Source: HT1-32 sp040219025
GTDB lineage: Bacteria; Pseudomonadota; Alphaproteobacteria; Rhodospirillales; HT1-32
Length of the DNA: 64,000 nt
NCBI GenBank assembly: GCA_040219025.1
Contig: JAVJTE010000008.1
Location: 1-64,000, forward strand
Direction: 5' to 3'
Shown: one piece after another, positions 34,277 to 42,550 of the stretch
Position numbering within the stretch: position 1 is the first letter of the stretch
Layout: each line of letters begins with the position of its first letter
The notes under the pieces: model-generated
Told to the model about the DNA's origin: nothing
Databases searched by the model: none
What the model saw: only the letters and a program-made list of their open reading frames with translations
Translations under genes and position numbers: made by a program

Positions 34277-35791
34277 TTATGGTGCCCGCCACAGGATGAC
34301 ATAACCGTCGGTCTGTTTTGGCGACAGGCCACTATCCGGCTTGTCGACAATCGGGTCCACGGTGATCAGTCGCCCGCCGCGGAGGGTAACGCCGGCCACC
34401 GCCAGCCCGTGGGCGACGCCAATGCTGTCAATCCGTGTATGGCTGCCGATGCCGCCGGCGGTCAGGGTGGTCCAGCGGATGCGGCGCTGAAAGTCGGCGG
34501 AGACCACCAGCAGTGTCGGATCACCACCATAGGTTCCCACCGCGGTTCCGGCGATGGTCTGCTTGTCACGATCGGGAATACCGAGGCCGCTTACCCCGCC
34601 GATGAACACATTCCCCAGCTCGTCTGCGGCAATGGCGCGGGGCAGAAAGGTGTTGGTCCGGTTAAGCTTGTCCGGTCCCAGCCGCGGGAAGGCATATTGC
34701 GCTTTCTTCAGACGTCCGGTCACGGGGTCCAGCCGGGCGAAGAAGGCAATGACGGCCCGGCCCGGCCCGACGGGTGTGTTGTAGCGGTCGCTGAAGAACA
34801 GCATGCCTTCGCGGGCCGGGATGGTCGGATGTTTCAGGAACAGGCTGTCACCGCCGGCGGCCTCACCGAGAAAATACAGCTCGCCATCCAGCCCGATGGT
34901 CAGGCGCAGGCCGTGGGTATCGGCGGTCCGGTTGCCAAGCTCGCCCCCCGCATAGCCCCAGTTCCTCCAGACCCGCTTCATGTCGAAATCCCAGGCTTCG
35001 ACAAAGGCACTCTGGACGGCGAGAGAATTCACATCCCGGACATTGTTGAAGCCGGTGACAAACAGGAGTTTGTTTTCTGAATCCACTTCGATATCGGTGA
35101 TCACGGCATGATCCAGGTCGACCCGGCCCAGCCGGCGGCCCGCCGGGTCATACAGGCTGACCCGTTTGCCGTCCAGCAGGGCAACGCTGTCATCCCGGCC
35201 GATGGCCACCCGGCTGGCTTTCACCGGCAGATTGTCGCGCCAGATAAATTCAGATGCATCATCAGAGAGGACGGCAACGCCCAGGTCACCGGCAATCGCA
35301 ATCCGGCCACTGGCGGCGGAGACCGCCATGTCTGTCAGCTGTTTGCCAACCCGGGTGTGAGACAGGACCGGCTTGCCATCCGGCGACAGGATCAGCACGG
35401 ATGCCGGACCATCCAGCAAATCAATACGCTGTCCCCCGAGGGCAATTCCCTGCAGACGCCCGGCGACAACCACATTGGCAGCGGGGGTGATGGCAACCGC
35501 GACCACGTCATCAATGCCGGGGCCGGCCAGATAGCTGGCAAAATGGGCGGGCAGGTCGTTGCTGACACTGGGGCCCTGTATCTCGTCGGATGGTGTCGGG
35601 GAACCGGGTTCAGCCTCTCCGGGCGCGGTATCGGTTCTGCTGTCACCCTCTGATTCGGCCTCGCCCCCGGTTTCCGGCGGCAGAACGGTCGGGGCGGTCG
35701 GGGGCGTGGGGTCTGTGATGGTCTGCGCGGTCGCAAAGGACAGTGACGCAAGAAACATCAGGCCTGCCGCAATCGCCGCCCGCCGGGTCAT
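34277..35791 (-). CDS. Exported beta-propeller-like protein
   Basis: The 504-residue protein has a signal peptide (residues 1-22, cut at ATAQ), a Pro/Glu/Ser/Thr-rich stretch (about 25-75) that probably is a flexible linker, and then repeated beta-strand-like blocks (VVAVAITPAANVVVAGRLQG, ITDIEVDSENKLLFVTGFNN, AIAADELGNVFIGGVSG), the pattern of a propeller. No enzyme signature is seen. It is the third gene of an apparent thyA-folA operon, starting 8 bases after folA, although its role in nucleotide metabolism is not obvious and the pairing may be incidental. Function unknown. Confidence 0.75.
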   Translation of the reverse strand: MTRRAAIAAGLMFLASLSFATAQTITDPTPPTAPTVLPPETGGEAESEGDSRTDTAPGEAEPGSPTPSDEIQGPSVSNDLPAHFASYLAGPGIDDVVAVAITPAANVVVAGRLQGIALGGQRIDLLDGPASVLILSPDGKPVLSHTRVGKQLTDMAVSAASGRIAIAGDLGVAVLSDDASEFIWRDNLPVKASRVAIGRDDSVALLDGKRVSLYDPAGRRLGRVDLDHAVITDIEVDSENKLLFVTGFNNVRDVNSLAVQSAFVEAWDFDMKRVWRNWGYAGGELGNRTADTHGLRLTIGLDGELYFLGEAAGGDSLFLKHPTIPAREGMLFFSDRYNTPVGPGRAVIAFFARLDPVTGRLKKAQYAFPRLGPDKLNRTNTFLPRAIAADELGNVFIGGVSGLGIPDRDKQTIAGTAVGTYGGDPTLLVVSADFQRRIRWTTLTAGGIGSHTRIDSIGVAHGLAVAGVTLRGGRLITVDPIVDKPDSGLSPKQTDGYVILWRAP

Positions 35792-35798
35792 GACCTGC

Positions 35799-36314
35799 CT
35801 ACTCCCGCACCCGGTCCAGTGTCACGAAGGCATAGGCCGGGCGACCCGGCTCCTCAATCAGCTCGGTACGCCCGATTTCGCGCCATTCGGTCCAGCTGAA
35901 CTCCGGAAAAAAAGTGTCGGCCTCCGGCTCGGCCTGTACCTCGGTCAGATAGATGCGGTCGGCCTGTGGCATTACAAGCCGGTAGATTTCAGCACCGCCG
36001 ATCACCATGACCTCGTCAGCGCCACCGGCCCGGGCGATGCCGCGGGCCATTTCCAGCGCCAGCTCAGGGCTGTTGATGACCTGTGCGCCCTCCGCTTTGT
36101 AGCTGCGGTCGCGGGTGACAACGATATTGGTGCGGCCGGGCAGGGCGCGGGGCAGGCTTTCCCACGTCTTGCGGCCCATCAGGACGGGTTTGCCCAGTGT
36201 GGCCTGCTTGAAAAAACGCAGGTCGCCGGGCAACCGCCAGGGCAGATTGCCATCCTTGCCGATGGCCCGGTTGCGACCCATGGCGACGATCAGGGCAATT
36301 CGTGGCCCGGTCAT
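35799..36314 (-). CDS. folA: Dihydrofolate reductase
   Basis: The 171-residue enzyme reduces dihydrofolate to tetrahydrofolate with NADPH, restoring the cofactor that thymidylate synthase uses up. Family features: IALIVAMGRNRAIGKDGNLPWRLPGDLRFFK (substrate and cofactor site with the WRLPGD loop), VLMGRKTWESLPRALPGRTNIVVTRD, and VMVIGGAEIYRLVMPQADRIYLTEV. Length is typical. Its start overlaps the thyA stop by 4 bases (ATGA), so the two functionally linked genes are translationally coupled. Confidence 0.97.
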   Translation of the reverse strand: MTGPRIALIVAMGRNRAIGKDGNLPWRLPGDLRFFKQATLGKPVLMGRKTWESLPRALPGRTNIVVTRDRSYKAEGAQVINSPELALEMARGIARAGGADEVMVIGGAEIYRLVMPQADRIYLTEVQAEPEADTFFPEFSWTEWREIGRTELIEEPGRPAYAFVTLDRVRE

Positions 36315-37105
36315 ACAGCGACCGGTGCCGGGATATGCGGGTGGAACTGATAGCCGTCCAGCGTGAAGTCCTCGAAGGTAAAACCGAAGATATTGCGGAC
36401 ATCCGGGTTCAGGCGCATCACCGGCAGCGGACAGGGTGTGCGTTCCAGTTGCCGGTCTGCCTGTTCGAGATGGTTGGCATAGAGATGCGCATCCCCCAGC
36501 GTATGCACGAAATCACCCGGCTCCAGTCCGGCAACCTGGGCGATCATCCGGGTCAGCAGTGCGTAGGAGGCGATATTGAACGGCACGCCCAGAAAAATAT
36601 CGGCACTGCGCTGGTACAGCTGGCAGGAAAGTTTGCCGTTGGCGACATAGAACTGGAACAGGCAATGGCAGGGCGGCAGGGCCATCCCGCCGATTTCCGG
36701 CACGTTCCAGGCGCTGACAATCAGCCGGCGCGAATTCGGATTGGTGCGAATCTGGGTCATCAGGTCGCTGATCTGGTCGACGGTCCGGTTGTCGGCCCCG
36801 CGCCAGGATCGCCACTGCGCGCCGTAAACCGGCCCCAGATCGCCCTTGTCGTCGGCCCAGTCATCCCAGATCGAAACACCGTTTTCCCGGAGATAGGCGA
36901 TATTGGTGTCGCCCTTCAGAAACCACAGCAATTCATGGATGATCGAGCGCAGATGCAGGCGCTTGGTGGTGACAAGGGGAAAGCCCTGCGCCAGGTCGAA
37001 ACGCATCTGATAGCCGAAAACACTGTAGGTGCCGGTGCCTGTCCGGTCATCCCGGAAGACGCCGTTTGTGCGCACATGGCGCAGCAGATCGAGATATTGT
37101 TGCAT
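36311..37105 (-). CDS. thyA: Thymidylate synthase
   Basis: The 264-residue enzyme makes dTMP from dUMP with methylenetetrahydrofolate. It starts MQQYLDLLRHVRTNGVFRDDRTGTGTYSVFGYQMRFDL and contains the catalytic cysteine in ALPPCHCLFQFYV, the SRRLIVSAWNVPEIGGMAL segment and the late NIFGFTFEDFTLDGYQFHPHIPAPVAV. All match the ThyA-type family (about 264 residues). It is the first gene of the thyA-folA operon, transcribed away from the ssrA gene on the other strand. Confidence 0.97.
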   Translation of the reverse strand: MQQYLDLLRHVRTNGVFRDDRTGTGTYSVFGYQMRFDLAQGFPLVTTKRLHLRSIIHELLWFLKGDTNIAYLRENGVSIWDDWADDKGDLGPVYGAQWRSWRGADNRTVDQISDLMTQIRTNPNSRRLIVSAWNVPEIGGMALPPCHCLFQFYVANGKLSCQLYQRSADIFLGVPFNIASYALLTRMIAQVAGLEPGDFVHTLGDAHLYANHLEQADRQLERTPCPLPVMRLNPDVRNIFGFTFEDFTLDGYQFHPHIPAPVAV

Positions 37106-37212
37106 GCTTATCCGTCGTCGCCGGTATGTGGATTAAGAATAACCGATCTGCCCTGTCGGGGGAAAGGCCTGTTACCCTTCCAAAACCCCTGCTGACGTTC
37201 TATATTAATTCT

Positions 37213-37480
37213 GCCGGTTCGCCGGCTATGGCGATAAACGGGTTGTGGAATAAGCATAACGGACCCGGGGGCAGTGCCCGGCGCCTCCACCAATTTCTCT
37301 TTTGGGGGCGAAACAGGATCGACGTGTGTAGTAAAGACAACACTTTTGCTCGGCATGGTACCACCGATATCGGACCATTCCTACAAGTGCCAACGATAAC
37401 GTTGAACTTGCCGCTGCCGCCTAATAGGCGTTAAGCGCGGCCCGGGGGGCGCCGGGCAACAGAAGCCCCCCACTTTATTT
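37213..37480 (+). ncRNA. ssrA: Two-piece (circularly permuted) tmRNA
   Basis: The gene has the permuted order found in alphaproteobacteria: the acceptor piece first, then the coding piece. The acceptor piece ends in a CCA at 37290-37292 preceded by CGCCTCC at 37282-37288; the coding piece begins GGGGGCG at 37304-37310. These pair over seven bases with the G3.U70 wobble that alanyl-tRNA synthetase requires. A T-arm-like stem (CCGGG...CCCGG) precedes the acceptor strand. The tag frame is at 37389-37424 and encodes ANDNVELAAAA, then TAA TAG. A GC hairpin followed by a T-rich tail ends near 37480. The 5' end is estimated from a TATATT box at 37201-37206. tmRNA rescues stalled ribosomes and tags the product for ClpXP. 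Confidence 0.9.
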
Positions 37481-37522
37481 GCCGCTGGCCGGGGCCGGCG
37501 GTCAGGGGAACGGAACAGGTTG

Positions 37523-38047
37523 ATGGATATGGAAGACACCGGACTGCGCTACGACGAAATGGTCGAGAATGCCCTGCGCGGTGTTGTTTCCCAGGCGCTC
37601 AGGCATGTGCTCGACTATGGCCTGCACGGGGATCATCATTTCTATATCACCTTCCACACGGATTTTCCGGGTGTGCGGATTCCGAAACGCCTGAAAGAAC
37701 GCTATCCGGAAGAAATCACCATCGTTCTGCAGCACCAGTTCTGGGATCTGCTGGTTGGTGACGAACATTTCGAGGTGACGCTGAGTTTCGACAAGAAAAG
37801 TGAACTTCTGATCGTACCGTTCGCGGCCATCAGCGCCTTCGCCGACCCTTCGGTGAAATTCGGCCTGCAGTTCGCAGTCGAGGAGATGGAAGAAGACGAA
37901 GACAACGCCGAGGCGCTGCGTCTGGCCGTCGATGATGCGGTTGCCGATTCCGAAATGGAAGACGAAGCCAATAACGACAGCACCCCCGCCCCGAAGGGCG
38001 GCGCCGAAGTCATCACGCTGGATTCCTTCCGCAAGAACCAGGGCTGA
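37523..38047 (+). CDS. sspB: Alpha-type SspB, ClpXP adaptor for ssrA-tagged proteins
   Basis: The 174-residue protein matches the alphaproteobacterial SspB family: YDEMVENALRGVVSQALRHVLDYGLHGDHHFYITFHTDFPGVRIPKRLKERYPEEITIVLQHQFWDLLV, then FAAISAFADPSVKFGLQF. It delivers ssrA-tagged polypeptides to ClpXP. The C-terminus AEVITLDSFRKN after an acidic disordered linker corresponds to the ClpX-binding tail. It begins about 40 bases after ssrA, the source of its tag, so tag donor and adaptor are neighbours. I use ATG 37523; the preceding TTG is in frame but unlikely. Confidence 0.93.
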   Translation: MDMEDTGLRYDEMVENALRGVVSQALRHVLDYGLHGDHHFYITFHTDFPGVRIPKRLKERYPEEITIVLQHQFWDLLVGDEHFEVTLSFDKKSELLIVPFAAISAFADPSVKFGLQFAVEEMEEDEDNAEALRLAVDDAVADSEMEDEANNDSTPAPKGGAEVITLDSFRKNQG

Positions 38048-38075
38048 ATTTCAGCAGGCAGCCCTTCCGTAGCTC

Positions 38076-38171
38076 CATCCTTCGAGACGCAGCTGCGCTG
38101 CTCCTCAGGATGAGGCTCTGGTTAAATTCAGCCTCGTCCTGAGGAGGGCTGAAAGCCCGTCTCGAAGGATG
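38076..38171. repeat. Palindromic repeat, copy C (intact)
   Basis: The 96-bp element can fold on paper into a junction without unpaired bases: outer stem of 13 pairs (CATCCTTCGAGAC and GTCTCGAAGGATG), first side hairpin GCAGC-TGC-GCTGC, central 16-pair stem with a loop CTGGTTAAATTC, and second side hairpin GGGCT-GAA-AGCCC. It lies between sspB and the GIY-YIG gene. Copy D, 430 bases further on, is almost identical and in the same orientation. Confidence 0.92.
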
Positions 38172-38204
38172 CCTTTTCGGCCCTGTCTCCTCCATAGGGT
38201 ATCT

Positions 38205-38492
38205 ATGGGATGCTGGGTTTACATGTCGCGTTGTTCAGATGGGCGATTTTATGTCGGCTCTACGCGTGCGTCGCTTGAACGCAGGATTGGAGAGCATAAC
38301 AACGGACAGTTTGGTGGTTTTACCAGCAAGCGTCGCCCGGTTCAGCTGATCTGGAGTCAGTGGTTTATGGCTATCACCGATGCCATTGCTGTCGAGAGAC
38401 AGATCAAGGGCTGGCGTCGGGAGAAGAAACTTGCCCTCGCGAAGGGCGATTATGATCTGCTGGTCAGCCTGGCATCCAGACGGAAGTTCTGA
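38205..38492 (+). CDS. Single-domain GIY-YIG nuclease
   Basis: The 95-residue protein is a stand-alone GIY-YIG domain: CWVYMSRCSDGRFYVGSTRASLERRIGEHNNGQFGGFTSKRRPVQLIW, with the GIY position read as WVYM, YVG for YIG, the catalytic arginine in LERRIGEH, and the late glutamate in IAVERQIKGWRREKK. These cut DNA near palindromes or structures in homing or repair settings; for small UPF0213-like members the role is unknown. I start at 38205 (MGCWVYM); the longer frame from 38169 begins inside repeat C. Repeats C and D flank it in direct orientation, 34 and 15 bases away, forming a 527-bp unit. Overlaps no other gene. Confidence 0.88.
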   Translation: MGCWVYMSRCSDGRFYVGSTRASLERRIGEHNNGQFGGFTSKRRPVQLIWSQWFMAITDAIAVERQIKGWRREKKLALAKGDYDLLVSLASRRKF

Positions 38493-38506
38493 GTTTTTTT
38501 GCCCTC

Positions 38507-38602
38507 CATCCTTCGAGACGCAGCTGCGCTGCTCCTCAGGATGAGGCTCCGGTTAAATTCAGCCTCATCCTGAGGAGGGACGAAGTCCCGTCTCGAAGGA
38601 TG
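38507..38602. repeat. Palindromic repeat, copy D (intact)
   Basis: A second 96-bp copy of the same element in the same orientation as copy C. The outer stem and first side hairpin (GCAGC-TGC-GCTGC) match copy C; the central stem has no mismatches; the second side hairpin is GGGAC-GAA-GTCCC, a compensated change from copy C. It ends 20 bases from the end of the convergent ftsY gene. Confidence 0.92.
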
Positions 38603-38621
38603 GCGGTGGCCTTGCTGACCT

Positions 38622-39542
38622 TCAGTCCAGACCCATCAGCCCCCGGGCGAAGTCGCGGGGAGTGAAGGGGCGGAGGTCTTCGGCGGATTCGCCGACGCCG
38701 ACCGCATGGACCGGCAGGCCGAACTTTTCTGCCAGGGCGACGATCACGCCACCCCGGGCGCTGCCGTCCAGTTTCGTCATCACCAGACCGGTGACATCGA
38801 CGGCCTCAAGGAAGGTCTCGACCTGACTGTGGGCGTTCTGACCGACGGTGGCGTCGAGCACCAGTACCACCGCATGCGGTGCGGTGGCATCCACCTTCCG
38901 CATGACGCGGATGATCTTCTGCAACTCGTCCATCAGATGGCGTTTGTTCTGCAGGCGGCCCGCGGTGTCGATAAACAGGATATCCATGTTCTCGTCACGG
39001 GCGCGGGTCACCGCATCAAAGGCCAGGGCCGCGGCATCGGTGCCGGTCTGGCCCGCAACCACCGGACAGTTCGCCCTCTCGCCCCAGATCTGGAGCTGTT
39101 CGATGGCGGCGGCCCGAAAGGTGTCACCGGCGGCCATCATCACCTTGTGGCCGCTGTCACTGAAACTCTTTGCCATCTTGCCGATAGTGGTGGTCTTGCC
39201 AGATCCGTTCACGCCACAGACCAGCACGGTGAAGGGTTTCACTCCGTCGGGCGGGGTGAGGGGGTGTGCAACCGGCTCCAGCAGCCGCTCGATCTGGTCG
39301 GCCAGTGCGGTGCGGACCTCCATCGCGGAGACATCCTTGCCGAAGCGGGTGCGGGCCAGTTCCTTCGACAGCTTGCCCGCCGTCGCCACGCCAAGGTCGG
39401 CAGTGATCAGAATATCTTCGAGTTCTTCCAGTGCGACATCGTCAAGTCGCCCGCCCCGGAACACGCCCTCAATGGCAGAGGCAATCCGCGAAGATGTCTT
39501 GCCAAGCCCGGCACGCAGACGGGAAAACCAGCCGAGCGCCAT
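38622..39542 (-). CDS. ftsY: Signal recognition particle receptor FtsY
   Basis: The 306-residue GTPase docks ribosome-SRP complexes at the membrane. It has the NG domain: N-domain helices (about 20-100; LEELEDILITADLG), P-loop CGVNGSGKTTTIGKMA, the G2 region AAGDTFRAAAIEQLQIW, the G3 motif FIDTAGRLQN, G4 TKLDGSARGG, and the final VGVGESAEDLRPFTPRDFARGLMG. It lacks a long acidic A domain, as in other alphaproteobacteria. It is the last gene of the dapF-mtaB-ftsY operon, starting 2 bases after mtaB. Confidence 0.97.
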   Translation of the reverse strand: MALGWFSRLRAGLGKTSSRIASAIEGVFRGGRLDDVALEELEDILITADLGVATAGKLSKELARTRFGKDVSAMEVRTALADQIERLLEPVAHPLTPPDGVKPFTVLVCGVNGSGKTTTIGKMAKSFSDSGHKVMMAAGDTFRAAAIEQLQIWGERANCPVVAGQTGTDAAALAFDAVTRARDENMDILFIDTAGRLQNKRHLMDELQKIIRVMRKVDATAPHAVVLVLDATVGQNAHSQVETFLEAVDVTGLVMTKLDGSARGGVIVALAEKFGLPVHAVGVGESAEDLRPFTPRDFARGLMGLD

Positions 39543-39544
39543 GG

Positions 39545-40816
39545 TCAGGCGACCTCTGCCAGCAACTGGCTTTCCGCGCGGCCGGTCACCCGGGCGGTGA
39601 CGATATCGCCGGGTTCTGCCGCGCCGGACAGGCGGACGGGGGCAAAATCTTCGCTGTGGCCGCTGGCGTCCTTTTCGATCAGGACACGGATGGTGTCGCC
39701 CATCTTGCCATCAAGCCAGCTGCGGAACGCCAGCTCACCGGCGCTGCGCAGCCGTGCGGCGCGGGCCTTGCGCAGCCGGGCAGGCAGCTGCGGCATCTTT
39801 GCGGCGGGTGCCCCGGCACGGGCCGAGAACGGGAAAACATGCAGATGGGTCAGGCCGCAATCCTTGATCAGGCCAAGGCTGTTTTCAAACATCGCCTCGG
39901 TTTCGGTGGGAAAGCCGGCAATCAGGTCGGCACCGAAGGCGGTACCCGGACGTAATGTACGGACTTTCTCGCAGAAATCGACGGCCTGTTCCCGGCTGTG
40001 ACGACGCTTCATGCGCTTCAGGATCATATCGTCACCGGCCTGAAGGCTGAGATGCAGATGCGGCATCAGACGCGGCTCGTCAGCCACCAGATCCATCAGC
40101 GCCCGGTCCTCACCGGCCTCTGCCGGATCAATGGATGACAGGCGCAGGCGGGCCAGTTCCGGCACCGCCGTCAGCAGACGACGGGCCATCTGGCCAAGGG
40201 TGATCCCCCCCGGCAGGTCGCCGCCATAGCCGGTGATATCAACCCCGGTCAGCACAACCTCGCGGAAGCCGCCATCGACCAGGCGGCGAACCTGTTCGAC
40301 AATGCCACCGATGGGAACGGAGCGGTTGTTGCCGCGGGCAAAGGGGATGATGCAGAAGGTACAGCGATGGTCACAACCCTGCTGGACCTCGACAAAGGCG
40401 CGGGCGCGGCCTTCAAAATCACCAACCAGATGGGCGGCGGTTTCCCGCACCGCCATGATGTCGGTGACTTCGACGGCTTCAGGGTGATCGCCGCACCAGG
40501 TTTCGGCGGCCATCTTTTCGATATTGCCGACGACCCGGTTGACCTCGGGCAGGGCGGCATATTTGTCCGGGTCCAGTTGGGCCGCACAGCCGGTAACCAC
40601 GATATGGGCATCCGGGCGTTCACGGCGCAGACGACGGATCGCCTGACGGGCCTGACGCTCTGCCTCGCCGGTCACCGCACAGGTATTGAAGATCACCGTA
40701 TTGGCACAGCCGGCAGCCCGGGCATGTTCGCGGATCACTTCGCTTTCATAGGCGTTCAGGCGGCAGCCGAAGGTCTGGACTTCGACATCCGCCGGTTTGT
40801 CGGTGCCGGTTGTCAT
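39545..40816 (-). CDS. mtaB: tRNA t6A37 methylthiotransferase MtaB
   Basis: The 423-residue radical-SAM enzyme adds a methylthio group to t6A37 of tRNA reading ANN codons. An N-terminal UPF0004 domain has three cysteines (TFGCRLN, NTCAVT, GCAAQ) for one 4Fe-4S cluster. The radical-SAM motif is CDHRCTFCIIPFARG for the second cluster. A TRAM-like domain covers the C-terminus (from about residue 360; KMGDTIRVLIEKDASGHSEDFAPVRL). It overlaps dapF by 4 bases upstream and lies 2 bases before ftsY, the usual alphaproteobacterial order. Confidence 0.95.
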   Translation of the reverse strand: MTTGTDKPADVEVQTFGCRLNAYESEVIREHARAAGCANTVIFNTCAVTGEAERQARQAIRRLRRERPDAHIVVTGCAAQLDPDKYAALPEVNRVVGNIEKMAAETWCGDHPEAVEVTDIMAVRETAAHLVGDFEGRARAFVEVQQGCDHRCTFCIIPFARGNNRSVPIGGIVEQVRRLVDGGFREVVLTGVDITGYGGDLPGGITLGQMARRLLTAVPELARLRLSSIDPAEAGEDRALMDLVADEPRLMPHLHLSLQAGDDMILKRMKRRHSREQAVDFCEKVRTLRPGTAFGADLIAGFPTETEAMFENSLGLIKDCGLTHLHVFPFSARAGAPAAKMPQLPARLRKARAARLRSAGELAFRSWLDGKMGDTIRVLIEKDASGHSEDFAPVRLSGAAEPGDIVTARVTGRAESQLLAEVA

Positions 40817-41661
40817 GCGGCCGCACTGCGGACGAACATGTCCGGTGATAACAGGCCGCTGAAACTGGTGGCGACCGGGCCGGTCATCATGACATGGCCG
40901 TCGGGCATCCAGTTGATATCGAGCACGCCGCCATCCAGCCGGACGGAAACCTCCCGCCCGGTCAGGCCGCGGCGATGGGCGGCGACAGCGGCAGCACAGG
41001 CACCGGACCCGCAGGCACGGGTAATGCCGGCACCGCGTTCCCAGACCCGGTAGCGGATATTGCTGTCATCGATCACCTGAACTACACCGATATTGGCCCG
41101 GTCGGGAAACTGGGCGTGATTTTCGAGGATTGGTCCGTGGATCGCCAGATCAACCTTTGCCACATCCTCAACAAAAAAGACGGCATGGGGATTGCCCATA
41201 TTGACGCCGACCGCATCAGTCAGCGGCCCGCTGGCGACGGGGATATGCAGGGTGTCGACGGCATCGCGGATCGGCACTTCACGCCAGTCCAGCCGGGCCG
41301 GACCCATATCGACGCAGACCCGGCCGTCATCGGTGGATTCGGCATCCAGCAGCCCGGCGATGGTTTCAATCACCAGATGGTCGGCATCACTTTCCCCCAT
41401 GACCATGGCGGCAACACAGCGTGTTCCGTTGCCACAGGCACCGGCCTCGCTGCCGTCCGGGTTGCGGATGCGCATGAAAACATCGGCCATATCGTCGCGG
41501 GCCGGCTCCAGGATCAGCAGCTGGTCAAATCCGACACCGGTCCGCCGGTCGCCGATGGCGCGGGCCTCTTCCGGCCCGATGACAAGCTTGCCGTCGCGGG
41601 CGTCGAGGACCACGAAATCATTGCCGAGGCCATGCATTTTGGTGAAAGGAATGCTGTTCAT
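40813..41661 (-). CDS. dapF: Diaminopimelate epimerase
   Basis: The 282-residue PLP-independent epimerase interconverts LL- and meso-diaminopimelate for lysine and peptidoglycan synthesis. The two catalytic cysteines are visible in EAGACGNGTRCVA and TRACGSGACAAAVA. The N-terminal FTKMHGLGNDFVVLDAR is the family signature and the length is normal. First gene of a dapF-mtaB-ftsY operon: its stop overlaps the mtaB start by 4 bases. A 104-base spacer separates it from the gntR-type gene upstream. Confidence 0.97.
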   Translation of the reverse strand: MNSIPFTKMHGLGNDFVVLDARDGKLVIGPEEARAIGDRRTGVGFDQLLILEPARDDMADVFMRIRNPDGSEAGACGNGTRCVAAMVMGESDADHLVIETIAGLLDAESTDDGRVCVDMGPARLDWREVPIRDAVDTLHIPVASGPLTDAVGVNMGNPHAVFFVEDVAKVDLAIHGPILENHAQFPDRANIGVVQVIDDSNIRYRVWERGAGITRACGSGACAAAVAAHRRGLTGREVSVRLDGGVLDINWMPDGHVMMTGPVATSFSGLLSPDMFVRSAAA

Positions 41662-41765
41662 GCCGCGTTATATGGCGGTTCCGCCGCCACTGTCCATCCC
41701 CGCCCGCCGAAAATGGCTGCGTATTCACCAGATATCCGCCCGCTCCCCGCGGTCCGGGGCGGGGG

Positions 41766-42482
41766 TCAGCGCAACCGGGGTGTCAGGCTGGCAAGTTTCT
41801 GCATCTTGTCCCAGCGTGTTTCCGGAGCGACTTCCGGCACAGTCCAGAACGAGGCGCCCTTGTGGCGGATATGGGTGTCGAGAACCGTTGCGGCCTGTTC
41901 GACATCACCGGTCTCAATCGCCTCGGTCAGTATTTTATGCTCGGCAAACGACTTCTTCATATGTTCCGGTGTTGCCCCGAGCTTGTTGCGGATCGTGTCG
42001 ATTTTTGAGGCGAAGGACCGCCGGGCCATGGTGAGATAGGGATTGGCGGCATATTCAAACAGCGCCTCGTGAAAGAGTGCGTCATTCTCGGAATAGGCAC
42101 GGCTGTCGCCATCCCGGAGGGCAACTTCCATATTATCGGTTGCTGTCCGCCAGGCCCGGGCAAGCTCGTCGCCGTTGTCTCGCATGGCCAGTCGCAGGGC
42201 ACCGACCTCCAGTACCGAGCGTGTTTCGCTGACCTGAACGAATTCGGCCCTGCCCATCGTGAAGACATAGGTGCCGGACTGGGGCTCGGTCCGGACAATG
42301 CCTTCCATCTCCAGCCGCGCGAAGGCTTCCCGCACCGGGGTGCGGCTGACCTCGTAACGGCGGGCGATGCGTGACTCCGACAGCGCATCGCCCAGCTCGA
42401 ATTGTCCGTGCACAATTTCCAGCCTGAGCCGGTCTGTTACCAGATCTGCAAGAGAAACAGGGCCGTCTACACGCATCGGCAA
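41766..42482 (-). CDS. GntR-family (FCD) transcriptional regulator
   Basis: The 238-residue protein has an N-terminal winged helix (residues 8-75; VTDRLRLEIVHGQFELGDALSESRIARRYEVSRTPVREAFARLEMEGIVRTEPQSGTYV) and a C-terminal FCD helical ligand domain (about 90-220) with metal-binding histidines likely in NDALFHEALFEYA and ILTEAIETGD-like positions. It lies next to the end of the TPP-lyase gene on the same strand and most likely controls the catabolic operon 42.5-52.1 kb. ATGCCAGTAT motifs occur just upstream of it and in pairs upstream of the operon, which supports control of both promoters. The effector is unknown. Confidence 0.9.
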   Translation of the reverse strand: MPMRVDGPVSLADLVTDRLRLEIVHGQFELGDALSESRIARRYEVSRTPVREAFARLEMEGIVRTEPQSGTYVFTMGRAEFVQVSETRSVLEVGALRLAMRDNGDELARAWRTATDNMEVALRDGDSRAYSENDALFHEALFEYAANPYLTMARRSFASKIDTIRNKLGATPEHMKKSFAEHKILTEAIETGDVEQAATVLDTHIRHKGASFWTVPEVAPETRWDKMQKLASLTPRLR

Positions 42483-42533
42483 CTCCGGATGTGAACGTTA
42501 AACGTCATAATGTACCATACCTTTATCGCCTTG

Positions 42534-42550
42534 CATGCCAGTATACCAGT
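42534..42550. promoter_or_regulatory. Candidate GntR operator at gntR-type gene
   Basis: The sequence CATGCCAGTATACCAGT lies 52 bases before the regulator start. Its ATGCCAGTAT core recurs at 52174-52184 and 52196-52206 in front of the operon. No other function explains the repetition, so I read it as an autoregulatory site; the exact half-sites are uncertain. Confidence 0.55.
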
